DNA of 64,000 nt from Oribacterium sinus_A (GCF_963537195.1 NZ_CAUTEG010000003.1:5446-69445), one strand, 5' to 3'; positions 44,479 to 52,571 are shown, numbered from the stretch's first letter. The notes: generated by a model not told the origin, from the sequence alone. Program-made: numbers and translations.

Positions 44479-44696
44479 CCTAAGCCCAGCTCTTTCTCCA
44501 CCTCATCAAGAGTATAGGTAATAGGATTTTCCCTATATTCTGCTATGGCCTCTTTATAGGCCTGTAAATCATATTCCTCTTCAATATGTTCAAGAACTGA
44601 GCGTCTAAGCAATTCCGAAACACTAATTCCATTCATTTCCGCATATTTTTTGAAAAGCATAGAGTCTGCTTCATTTAACCTTAAAGAAATCGTCAT
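44475..44696 (-). CDS. RelB/DUF6290-type antitoxin
   Basis: A 73-residue protein with a ribbon-helix-helix N terminus (ISLRLNEADSMLFKKYAEMNG) and an acidic C terminus (YTLDEVEKELGLG) to bind the toxin. AAAGGAGAG precedes the ATG. The operator palindrome at 44717-44731 overlaps its promoter. Confidence 0.9.
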   Translation of the reverse strand: MTISLRLNEADSMLFKKYAEMNGISVSELLRRSVLEHIEEEYDLQAYKEAIAEYRENPITYTLDEVEKELGLG

Positions 44697-44716
44697 CCCA
44701 TCTCTCCTTTCATGTG

Positions 44717-44751
44717 TAATACATTGTATTATATATTGGATAATACGTCAA
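44717..44751 (-). promoter_or_regulatory. Toxin-antitoxin promoter with operator palindrome
   Basis: Minus strand TTGACG (44746-44751) and TACAAT (44723-44728) are spaced 17 bp. The palindrome TAATACATTGTATTA (44717-44731; 7-bp arms around one base) covers the -10, the expected place for autorepression by the antitoxin. The region is also upstream of the divergent rsmA gene. Confidence 0.8.
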
Positions 44752-44819
44752 TTTCCACTTCTTGCTTTCCAAGAGAAAATATGGCAAGATTTTACATAGA
44801 AAAATTAGGGGGTATAAAG

Positions 44820-45719
44820 ATGGCAAAGCTTGTAGATTCCAAAGAGACCATTGCGGTATTGCAAAGGACGAACTTCCAGTTCAAGAAGCAATTCGGTCAG
44901 AATTTTTTAATTGATGCATCCGTATTGGATCATATTATTTCTCATGCCAAGATTCAGAAAGAGGATTTGGTGATTGAGATCGGTCCCGGAATCGGAACCT
45001 TAACGGAATCCCTTTGTGAGCATGCAGGACAGGTGATTGCCATTGAAATTGATGATAAGCTGATTCCTATTTTAGAGGAGAATCTTGCCGGCAAGGAGAA
45101 TTTCCGCCTCCTACATCAGGATGTTTTGAAGGTGGACTTTACGGAGCTACTAAAGGAGTATCCAAGCTTTTCCTCCGTTAAGGTTGTGGCGAATCTTCCC
45201 TATTATATTACCACCCCCATTTTACTCTCCTTGCTGGAAAAGAAACTTCCCCTAAGCTCCATCACCGTCATGGTACAAAAGGAGGTGGCGGAGAGAATGC
45301 AGGCTGGTCCCGGTACCAAGGACTACGGCGCTTTATCTCTTGCGGTGCAGTACTATAGTAAGCCGGAGATTGTGCAGGAGGTTCCCCCTCACTGCTTTAT
45401 TCCTCGTCCAAAGGTAAGCTCTATGGTGATTCACCTCTCCATTTACAAGGAATCCCCTGTCGAATGTGAAAATCCGGAGTATCTCTTTAAGACCATTAAG
45501 GCTTCCTTTATGCAAAGACGGAAGACTTTGGTGAACGCCCTGTCCGCCGGTCTTTCCCTGGATAAGGAAGTAATTAAAAGCGTACTCTCCGCCCTTTCCT
45601 ATCCGGAAAATGTAAGAGGAGAGACTCTTAGCTTGGATGAGTTTGCGGAAATCAGTGATAACCTGGACCCGGAGTGGAGGGAAAAACAAAAGTCCGTATT
45701 TTGCAGGTTTTGCGAGTAA
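44820..45719 (+). CDS. rsmA: 16S rRNA dimethyladenosine transferase RsmA (KsgA)
   Basis: A 299-residue SAM-dependent methyltransferase that dimethylates two adjacent adenosines near the 3' end of 16S rRNA. Motifs: KKQFGQNFLID at the start, IEIGPGIGTLTE (SAM binding, about residues 53-64), and the catalytic NLPYYITTPIL. I chose the ATG at 44820, with TAGGGGGT upstream, over a longer frame from 44712 that would run through the toxin-antitoxin promoter. Five bases after its stop begins foldback element D1. Confidence 0.94.
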   Translation: MAKLVDSKETIAVLQRTNFQFKKQFGQNFLIDASVLDHIISHAKIQKEDLVIEIGPGIGTLTESLCEHAGQVIAIEIDDKLIPILEENLAGKENFRLLHQDVLKVDFTELLKEYPSFSSVKVVANLPYYITTPILLSLLEKKLPLSSITVMVQKEVAERMQAGPGTKDYGALSLAVQYYSKPEIVQEVPPHCFIPRPKVSSMVIHLSIYKESPVECENPEYLFKTIKASFMQRRKTLVNALSAGLSLDKEVIKSVLSALSYPENVRGETLSLDEFAEISDNLDPEWREKQKSVFCRFCE

Positions 45720-45723
45720 GTAA

Positions 45724-46106
45724 GAAGGAGCTATAAAATCAAAAAAATTTTCTAAGCAATATAGGTCTGAATTGGGGCATGCTCTCGCTAGCCTCGCCTT
45801 CGCAGTACAGGACTGTAGAATGATAAAAGGCTACGCTTCGAAGCTGTATGGATATGAAATCGGGCACGCTCCCGCTAACCTCGCCACGTAGCGGATACTA
45901 AGCGAAAAACACAGTACCTGTGTTTTCGCAAGTACCGACGGGCTCAGATTGCCCTTATTATAGCCCCACACTGTATCATTCGATTCAATTATTGATTTTA
46001 CAGTCCTTCACTTCGCCGGCCTTTCGCAAGTATCAGGCTCAGACTACCCCATATTCAGACCTATATTGCCGAAAATTCTTTACTATTTTGATTTTACAGC
46101 TCCTTT
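45724..46106. repeat. Foldback element D1 (outer member of a nested pair)
   Basis: Arms: GAAGGAGCTATAAAATC at the left pairs with GATTTTACAGCTCC at the right, and further in GCAATATAGGTCTGAA pairs with TTCAGACCTATATTG. Boxes are on the minus strand: R-box 45776-45792, L-box 46034-46050. The loop contains element D2. The locus lies between rsmA and a convergent gene. Confidence 0.85.
45809..46006. repeat. Foldback element D2 (nested inside D1)
   Basis: The ends GGACTGTAGAATGATA and GATTTTACAGTCC pair, as do GAATGATA/TATCATTC. R-box 45863-45879 and L-box 45939-45955 are on the minus strand. Its inner stem (GCGAAAAACACAG/CTGTGTTTTCGC) matches that of element E. It lies at the same point of D1 as A2 does in A1: after the shared sequence GAAGTGAAG. 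Confidence 0.83.
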
Positions 46107-46149
46107 TTTCATCCTACCCATTCAAAATAGTTTTTCGCAAAGAGATATA

Positions 46150-46360
46150 AAAGGGGTTGTAAAACAAAAGAACAGCGTATATGCATAATAGGTCTGAAAG
46201 CGGGGTAATCTGAGCCCGCGGGTACTTGCGAAAAACAAATGTAATGCTGTTTTTCGCTTAGTACCCCTGCGATGGCGAAGTTAGCGAGAGCGTGCTCCGG
46301 TTTTAGACCTATTAATGCATATACGAAAGCTTGACTATTTTGATTTTCACAGCCCTTTTA
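46150..46360. repeat. Foldback element E
   Basis: Left AAGGGGTTGTAAAAC pairs with the right TTTTCACAGCCCTT end; a longer stem joins 46177-46199 to 46301-46324 with one bulge and one G-T. L-box 46202-46218, R-box 46280-46296 on the plus strand. The inner stem is GCGAAAAACA/TGTTTTTCGC. It ends 3 bp from the stop codon of the next minus-strand gene. Confidence 0.86.
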
Positions 46361-46363
46361 GAT

Positions 46364-48856
46364 CTACTTCTTCAAATATCCGTAAAAAGCATTATGCACC
46401 TTCTCATATCTGGCGATAGCTTCTTCTCTACTGATGTTTCTGGGTATGCTGCTTCCTCCTAGGGTATATACCGTAATAAAGCTATTGTTGTAGCCGCTGA
46501 TTAACTCCCATTGATCCTCCATACGAATCATCAGAGGATAGCCCTTGCCCACATAGTAGAGGGCAGCGTGCAGATCCATACCATAAAGATTTAGAAGCAC
46601 GCCGTTATCATAGTCCATAGCTCTTCGAAGCTCCGGGATTTGGGAAACAAAATTGCTGATTGCCTCTTCCTGAATCTTCAGGTTAGCGGTATTGGGACGG
46701 TCTGTTCTATTCCAAACAATCCGCTCCTTCTGATCCACCACATAACCGAACTGGTCATAAATCTTCTTATAGGCCGCCTCCATGGTGGAGAACTCTCCCT
46801 GATAATGCCCCAGGCTATAGGCGGAGAAAAGTATATTCTCTTCCTTGGTTTCTCCCGGAAGCTCAATAGAGCCTGCCTTTTCAATAGAGAACTTTTCCGG
46901 GTAATGCAGACTAAACTGGCTAACCGCCTTACCTACCATGGGAAGGTACTGCAGTTTTCCGATATTTCCCAGAACCTTGGATTCCAAGGCAATCTTTCTT
47001 TCATCTTTGATTTCTTTGTTGGAAAGCAAACTGTCCTTCCCCACATACTGATATTCCCCGTCCTGCAGCTGGTATTCATCAAATCGAAGCTGATTTCCTT
47101 CCAGACTGAAATTTGCAAAATACAGGCCATCCTTTTTGTAGGAAAGCTTGGTTTTCATGTCTTCCCCAACTATGCGAATCTCCGATACCGGCACTTCTCC
47201 CTGAGGATTCCAAATCTGATCCTTATCACTATCCTGTAAGCCGTAGAGGAAATCCTCCCCCAGAAAGCCGATTACCTTCAGTCGTTTTCCATCTTCGGAA
47301 ATGCTCAAATTCTTATCTCCGTGGAGATTTCTAAAGGCAATTTCTCTGTGCAATTCTCCGTCATTGTTCTTTTCTCCGTAAGCAATAAATTGCTTACTGC
47401 TACTGGAGGCAAAATCATTTTCCGAAAGTCCGGTAGCCAGCGTAATGACCTCGAAGCTGTTGGTGTCCACCCCATAGATACTGCCGGCAAAGAAAATGTA
47501 GAACATCCTATTGTCCGCATAGTAGGAAAGATTTTGAATATTTTCCTCCAGCTTTTCCTTACTGGCCTTTAGAGGCAGGAAGAAATTCTCCACCACCGTA
47601 TTTTCCGAATTGTCATAGGTATAAAAGACAATGCCGGTATAGCCCTCGTGTCGACCTCTTCGAATATAGCCGTATACCAGAAAATCCACATCCCCGTTGG
47701 TGTCCACACTCAAAATATGAATGCCGTGGGTAAAGCTCTCCTTCTCCACCGACTTCTCCCCCTCGTAATAGGAGAAAATCCGGTTCATATTGCCCTTTCC
47801 CTCCCCGTCGGCACGGTAAAGGGTATTCTTATCGGTAAAGGCATAGAAATTTTTAGTAGCGGATTGCAGGGCCTCAATATCGCTCTTTTCCCCCACACCC
47901 AGTAAAATCTTTTTATCCTTGTAACGATAATTCTGTCCGTCAAAAAGCTCCTTGGTTCTTCGGTCAAAGTCCATCAGGAAAATTCTTTGGGGATCATATC
48001 GCATCACATAGTTATCTTCATTAAAGAAACGGTGCACATTACCGTCCTGATCCGTGGCTCTGGAGGCATACTGGATTTGCACTAATGCCATGGTACCGTC
48101 CAGCTCCTTCAAACGAATCTCCGGCTCCCCGTCCATTTCCATGCCGCTGTCTCCCCAGGTTATCTGCTGGAAGGAGGAATGCAGATTCACATGGGCAAGA
48201 GAACTGTTATCCATGGTATCATCACTTTCCAGATAAGTGCTAAGGCTCTTGGCCTCCGATTTGGAAAAGCTCTTTCTGGTAAAATCCTCCGCAAGACTCA
48301 GAACTTCCTGTCCCATATCCTCCTTCCCCAGTAAAACGCGGGTATAGTAATAGACGCTGCTTTCTCCCAGGTCCAGTCGTAGACGAAGAAGGTACTCCTT
48401 TCCTTCCTTCATCAAGTTTTGGATAGGAAGGATAATGTGTACCCTTCCCCCTTCCTCCTGTAAGCTTCCTTCCTGGTCCTTTTCCAAAAGCTCCGTCCCA
48501 TCCAGGGAACGAATATCATAATGCACAGACTTAGGGGCGGACTTTCCCTCCTCCAAAATCAACTCACACTGCCGGTTTTCCGGAAGTAAGGTCAGGCTGT
48601 CCCGCACAAAGACATCATCCATTTCCTGCAAATAGCCGTAGAGAGGATTGATTTCTTTTCCGGAGGAAAGCACATGAAGCACCGGTAATTTGCTTTTTCC
48701 CATGTTGGCATAAATTCTATTGTTTTGATCCATGGAACGATAAGAATGGAAGAAATAAAAAAGCAGAGCGACAAAAAAAATGCCGCCCAATACCAAAGCT
48801 CTGCTTCTTCTTTTATTCCAAAACTTCTGTTTACTTTCGCCTAGTCGTTTTAACAA
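46364..48856 (-). CDS. Large unrecognised membrane-anchored protein
   Basis: I do not recognise this 830-residue protein. A basic N terminus and one helix (residues about 21-41) anchor it; the remaining 780 residues appear extracytoplasmic, with many beta-rich segments and WD/propeller-like spaced repeats of Asp/Gly turns (for example KSDIEALQSATKNFYAFTDK). The start codon is TTG with GAAGGG upstream. It lies after the DUF4446 gene, at the end of the origin cluster, and its 3' end meets foldback element E. Similar large surface proteins of unknown role are common in Lachnospiraceae. Confidence 0.8.
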   Translation of the reverse strand: MLKRLGESKQKFWNKRRSRALVLGGIFFVALLFYFFHSYRSMDQNNRIYANMGKSKLPVLHVLSSGKEINPLYGYLQEMDDVFVRDSLTLLPENRQCELILEEGKSAPKSVHYDIRSLDGTELLEKDQEGSLQEEGGRVHIILPIQNLMKEGKEYLLRLRLDLGESSVYYYTRVLLGKEDMGQEVLSLAEDFTRKSFSKSEAKSLSTYLESDDTMDNSSLAHVNLHSSFQQITWGDSGMEMDGEPEIRLKELDGTMALVQIQYASRATDQDGNVHRFFNEDNYVMRYDPQRIFLMDFDRRTKELFDGQNYRYKDKKILLGVGEKSDIEALQSATKNFYAFTDKNTLYRADGEGKGNMNRIFSYYEGEKSVEKESFTHGIHILSVDTNGDVDFLVYGYIRRGRHEGYTGIVFYTYDNSENTVVENFFLPLKASKEKLEENIQNLSYYADNRMFYIFFAGSIYGVDTNSFEVITLATGLSENDFASSSSKQFIAYGEKNNDGELHREIAFRNLHGDKNLSISEDGKRLKVIGFLGEDFLYGLQDSDKDQIWNPQGEVPVSEIRIVGEDMKTKLSYKKDGLYFANFSLEGNQLRFDEYQLQDGEYQYVGKDSLLSNKEIKDERKIALESKVLGNIGKLQYLPMVGKAVSQFSLHYPEKFSIEKAGSIELPGETKEENILFSAYSLGHYQGEFSTMEAAYKKIYDQFGYVVDQKERIVWNRTDRPNTANLKIQEEAISNFVSQIPELRRAMDYDNGVLLNLYGMDLHAALYYVGKGYPLMIRMEDQWELISGYNNSFITVYTLGGSSIPRNISREEAIARYEKVHNAFYGYLKK

Positions 48857-48906
48857 AGTTTAACCCTTCTTCCTAATCCGGTCTTCCTATGCCCTAAGGC
48901 TTTTTT

Positions 48907-49014
48907 CTATCTCTGAATCTTTCCTAAGTCCGGGGCTTTTTCCTATCTCTGAATCTTTTCTAAGTCTGGGGCTTTTTCCTACCTCTGAATCTTTCCTAAG
49001 TCTGGGGCTTCTTC
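48907..49014. repeat. Three 36-bp tandem repeats over a gene 3' end
   Basis: Units 48907-48942, 48943-48978 and 48979-49014 differ by one to three bases. The third unit encodes the last codons and stop (KPQT-stop) of the DUF4446 gene on the minus strand; the other two are downstream copies that each keep the stop in frame. Confidence 0.88.
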
Positions 49015-49502
49015 CTATAGCCTAAGGCCTCTTCCAGAGCCAGCTTTTCCTCCGCTCCAAGCTCCACGGAAGTGCTGCCTTCCTCCACCTCTTTAATATA
49101 GAGGAAGCCCCCTTCTTTGGCATGAACAGAATTAAAGATAAAGCCGCTGTTATCATAATTCAAAATCGCTAGGGCAAAGGAGAGATTTCCTCCCATACCG
49201 CCATAAGCATTATAGCGAACGATACCCCATTTTTGGAAGGAACGTCTGATATTCTTATGCAAAATCTTAAGCATTTCCCGCTGTTCTTCTTCCAGGTCCT
49301 CCAGCTTTTCCACATGTCTCTGCAGCTCGATAAAATAATCCTCCAGAGTTTCCGCATCCTTCCCCCGCATAAAATAATCATACTGGCGATAAAGCTTTTT
49401 ATACTTGGCCTCTGCCTTCAGAGCGAAAAAGAGAGAAATGAGCGAAATTAATGTGGAAACCAGTACGAAAACCAATTTACCATGTTGTAGCAATACTTCC
49501 AT
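48996..49502 (-). CDS. DUF4446 family protein
   Basis: A 168-residue protein with an N-terminal helix (residues about 9-29), a coiled-coil segment (45-85), and the conserved C-terminal block VRYNAYGGMGGNLSFALAILNYDNSGFIFNS. This family is regularly encoded beside parB in Clostridia; function unknown. It starts one base after the parB stop. Its last codons lie in a 36-bp tandem repeat. Confidence 0.9.
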   Translation of the reverse strand: MEVLLQHGKLVFVLVSTLISLISLFFALKAEAKYKKLYRQYDYFMRGKDAETLEDYFIELQRHVEKLEDLEEEQREMLKILHKNIRRSFQKWGIVRYNAYGGMGGNLSFALAILNYDNSGFIFNSVHAKEGGFLYIKEVEEGSTSVELGAEEKLALEEALGYRKKPQT

Positions 49503-50375
49503 TTATTCTTCTCCCCTTCCTTCTAAAATCCGGGTGATCCTATCCAAATCCTCCTTGGAGTAATATTCGATTTCCACCTTACCCTTATCCTCGTTCTTGG
49601 CGGTAATTGTCACCTTTGTCCCCAAATGCTCCTTCATCTTCTCTTCCAAGCCGTGAACAATGGTTTTCCACTGAGAGCTTAATTTCTTGGGCTTGTCTTG
49701 CTTTTCCATCGGAGCTTTTTCTTCCTTGGCCCGTCTTTCCATTTCCCGGACACTCCATTTTTTCTCTACACATTCCTTGGCAAGAGAAAGTCTTTTCTCT
49801 GTATTTTCCACGGAAAGCAGTGCTCTGGCATGTCCCTCGGACAAAAGATTCTGACGAAGATATTCTAAAATCTCTTCCTCAAGCTTTAAAAGTCGAAGGC
49901 TGTTGGCAATGGTAGAACGCTTCTTCGCCACCCTTTCCGCCAGCTCCTCCTGACTCAAATGATATTCCGTCAGCAGGCTTTGGTAAGCCATGGCTTCCTC
50001 CACCGCATTTAAGTCTTCTCTTTGGATATTTTCAATGATGGCTACTTCCTTACTGAGCTTTTCATCATAGTCCCGAATCAATACGGGAATTTCCGTAAGA
50101 CCGGCCATCTTTGCCGCCCGAAATCTTCTTTCTCCGGCAATAATTTCATAGAGAGGGCCTTCCTTTTTTACCAGTAAGGGTTGTAAAACACCGAATTGCT
50201 TAATGCTCTGAGAAAGTTCCTCCAGCTCTTCCTGGGAAAATTGTTTTCTGGGCTGCTTTGGATTGGCTTGAATCAAAGAAAGCTTCACCATTGCCTGCTC
50301 CTCTTTCTTCTCCCGTCCATCCTTCTTTCCGGCAAAAAGGGTATCCACCCCTCTTCCCAAACCATGCTTTGCCAT
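49503..50375 (-). CDS. parB: Chromosome partitioning protein ParB (Spo0J)
   Basis: A 290-residue CTP-dependent DNA clamp that loads at parS and spreads to organise the origin region. The N-terminal domain has IIAGERRFRAAKMAGL (CTPase motif) and IIENIQREDLNAVEEA; the HTH is LSQEELAERVAKKRSTIANSLRLLKL. A Lys/Glu-rich linker precedes the dimerisation domain. It is 165 bp downstream of parA, from which it is separated by two degenerate copies of the parA 3' end. Confidence 0.95.
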   Translation of the reverse strand: MAKHGLGRGVDTLFAGKKDGREKKEEQAMVKLSLIQANPKQPRKQFSQEELEELSQSIKQFGVLQPLLVKKEGPLYEIIAGERRFRAAKMAGLTEIPVLIRDYDEKLSKEVAIIENIQREDLNAVEEAMAYQSLLTEYHLSQEELAERVAKKRSTIANSLRLLKLEEEILEYLRQNLLSEGHARALLSVENTEKRLSLAKECVEKKWSVREMERRAKEEKAPMEKQDKPKKLSSQWKTIVHGLEEKMKEHLGTKVTITAKNEDKGKVEIEYYSKEDLDRITRILEGRGEE

Positions 50376-50456
50376 GTTCTTCCCTTCCTTTCTCTATCCG
50401 GCTGAAATTTATGTTTAAGCTTATGTTCTTTCCTGCTTTTCCGATTTTTCTAAATT

Positions 50457-50582
50457 TTAGTAAATGATATTCTTTGCGAAAATCTCAACTATAAGCTTTT
50501 AGTCAGCTACATCCTTTTCCAAAATCCCCGCAGCATGCTTTTAATACGCTATGTCCTTTTCCAGAATCTCCGCTGCAAGCTT
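50457..50582. repeat. Three 42-bp tandem copies of the parA 3' end
   Basis: Units 50541-50582 (in the gene), 50499-50540 and 50457-50498. On the minus strand each reads 13 codons and a stop: the first ends ILEKDIAY, the second ILEKDVAD, the third IFAKNIIY. The reading frame and terminal stop are kept in all three although the DNA has diverged. Confidence 0.9.
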
Positions 50583-51305
50583 TCTGTAGGCCTCCGCCCC
50601 TGTAGAGCTGTTGTCGTAAAGGGAGATAGGAAGACCGTGGCTGGGAGCCTCCGCCAGACGAACATTTCTGGGAATAATCGTCTTAAAAATAGGATCCGAA
50701 AAATGCTCCTGCACCGCTTTTACCACCTCCTGAGACAGAAGATTTCTGCTGTCATACATAGTAAATAAAATTCCCTCGATTGTTAAATCCGGATTCAAGG
50801 CGTCCTTTACCATGGAAATGGTATCCGTCATTTGGCTAAGTCCTTCCAATGCATAGTATTCGCACTGAATGGGAATCAGGACGGAGTGAGAAGCCGTTAA
50901 AGCATTTACCGTAAGGGTACCAAGGCTGGGAGGACAATCAATAAAGATATAATCATAGTCCTTTTGGATATTCTCCAGAGCTTCCTTTAATAAGAAGTTT
51001 TTATTTTCCTCCTCTGCAAGCTCTGCATCCATGGCGGAAAGATTCCTGTCTGCGGCAATAAAATCCAGATTTTCCAAAGCCTCCCGAACAATGCCCTTTT
51101 CTATGGGAAACTCTCCGCTAAGAATTCGGTAAATGCTGATTTCTTCCTCCCGAATACCGATTCCGCTTCCCGCATTTCCCTGGGGATCAAAGTCCAAAAG
51201 CAAAACTTTCTGTTTTGCTTCCGCTAAGGAAGCCGCCAAATTGACAGCGGTGGTGGTTTTTCCCACACCCCCCTTTTGGTTTGCAATTGTAATAATCTTC
51301 GCCAT
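50541..51305 (-). CDS. parA: Chromosome partitioning ATPase ParA (Soj)
   Basis: A 254-residue deviant-Walker ATPase. KGGVGKTT is at residues 11-18, with FDPQGNAGSG and FIDCPPSLGTLT as later motifs. It works with ParB in origin segregation and can regulate DnaA. The upstream region has a 13-bp iteron array and a parS site. Its 3' end is part of a 42-bp tandem repeat. Confidence 0.95.
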   Translation of the reverse strand: MAKIITIANQKGGVGKTTTAVNLAASLAEAKQKVLLLDFDPQGNAGSGIGIREEEISIYRILSGEFPIEKGIVREALENLDFIAADRNLSAMDAELAEEENKNFLLKEALENIQKDYDYIFIDCPPSLGTLTVNALTASHSVLIPIQCEYYALEGLSQMTDTISMVKDALNPDLTIEGILFTMYDSRNLLSQEVVKAVQEHFSDPIFKTIIPRNVRLAEAPSHGLPISLYDNSSTGAEAYRKLAAEILEKDIAY

Positions 51306-51354
51306 AAGACCCCTTAGCCTTTCTTTTTCTGCCTTAATCTATTCCATAACAAGC

Positions 51355-51429
51355 TATTTGTATAAGATATTTGTATAAGATATTCGTATAAGATTTCGTA
51401 TAGGATATTCGTATAGAATATTTATATCC
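51355..51429. repeat. 13-bp iteron-like array upstream of parA
   Basis: About six copies of TATTYGTATAAGA start at 51355, 51368, 51381, 51394 (12 bp), 51406 and 51419. The array lies between the parA start and the parS site, where the parA promoter should be. Confidence 0.85.
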
Positions 51430-51463
51430 TTGCTTGCTATGAATTGTATTCCATTTCCGCTTT

Positions 51464-51479
51464 TGTTTCACGTGAAACA
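51464..51479. promoter_or_regulatory. parS site
   Basis: TGTTTCACGTGAAACA, a perfect match to the ParB binding consensus, in the intergenic region upstream of parA. Confidence 0.95.
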
Positions 51480-51600
51480 TTTTAGCCCAGCTCTATATTA
51501 CTGTCAATTTATCTTCCTGCTACTTTTTTCTATCTATTTCATTGCTAAGCTATCTCTTTTAGCAGCTATTCTGTTGCTATCCTTCTTCTATAAAAAAATT

Positions 51601-52557
51601 CTAGCTTCTTTTCTTCTGTTTTTCCGGAAGCTGGGCATAGACCACCGCAATGGTCATAATGATACAGCCGAATATTTCCCGAATTCCCAAAGACTCTCCC
51701 AAAAACAGCCATCCCCAAATCGCCGCATAAATGGCAGTGGTAGACATAAGAAGAGAAGCAAGAGTATCCTCCAGTCTCTTTTGCGCATAGCTTTGCATGG
51801 TGAAGGCCACTGCCCCGGACATAATACCGGCATAAGCAATGGGAAGGAAGGCTGCCTTCAAACTCATGAAGGAGAACTTTTCAAAGAAAATAAAGCCCAG
51901 TAATCCCACCAAAGAGCCTGCTAAAAACTGTATGGACATATACCAGCTGATATTGACCTTCTTCACATAATGCCCCACCTGCATAATCTGTATGGCATAG
52001 AGCACCGAGCAAAGAATGATGTACATATCTCCCCTACCAATGGTGAATTTCGTCCCTGCCTTAATCGCGATAAAATAAACCCCGACCAAAGCCAGAATTG
52101 CACAAAACCAGATTTTCTTTTCCGGCTTTTTTCCGATAACTAAACCGAAAATCGGAATCAGGATAATATACAGTACCGTTAAAAAAGCTGCCTTTCCCAC
52201 GGTGGTTTCCTTTACGCCAAACTGCTGAATCACACTGGCCAAGCCCAGCACAATGCCGGTAAGGGATCCTCCCTTAATTCCTGCTCTTTTTTCCTCTGAA
52301 GAACAAGGCTTTAAAAAAGCAAAGGGGAGTAAACATAGACCGGATAAAAGATGACGATAAAACACAAAGGCGCAGGGACCGATTTGATCCATTGCGGTAC
52401 TTTGGGCAATAAAGGCCAAACTCCAAATCACAGTCGTAATCAAAAGAGCAATAATTCCCTTATTTCTCTCCCTATAGGGATGCTTTTTTTCGGTCAAAAG
52501 CTTTTCCTCTCCTTTTGGGAAAATGCTTTCTTTCTCTATTTCATTTAACTTTTCCAC
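51601..52557 (-). CDS. EamA/DMT family transporter
   Basis: A 318-residue protein with ten helices in two EamA repeats, after a polar N terminus of about 30 residues. Blocks such as ALLITTVIWSLAFIAQSTAMD and GWLFLGESLGIREIFG mark the two halves. Probably exports or imports a small metabolite; the substrate is unknown. It is inserted between rsmG and parA, which are neighbours in most related genomes, and points in the same direction. Confidence 0.92.
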   Translation of the reverse strand: MEKLNEIEKESIFPKGEEKLLTEKKHPYRERNKGIIALLITTVIWSLAFIAQSTAMDQIGPCAFVFYRHLLSGLCLLPFAFLKPCSSEEKRAGIKGGSLTGIVLGLASVIQQFGVKETTVGKAAFLTVLYIILIPIFGLVIGKKPEKKIWFCAILALVGVYFIAIKAGTKFTIGRGDMYIILCSVLYAIQIMQVGHYVKKVNISWYMSIQFLAGSLVGLLGFIFFEKFSFMSLKAAFLPIAYAGIMSGAVAFTMQSYAQKRLEDTLASLLMSTTAIYAAIWGWLFLGESLGIREIFGCIIMTIAVVYAQLPEKQKKRS

Positions 52558-52571
52558 TTGATAATACTTCT

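Noticed and set aside
44712..44819. N-terminal extension of RsmA from 44712
   Set aside because: It would cross the toxin-antitoxin promoter; ATG 44820 has TAGGGGGT upstream and matches the usual start of the family.
45724..46360. Possible tRNA cluster or rRNA remnant, because of repeated structured sequence
   Set aside because: No tRNA cloverleaf, CCA end or rRNA similarity; the sequence is explained by foldback elements D1, D2 and E.
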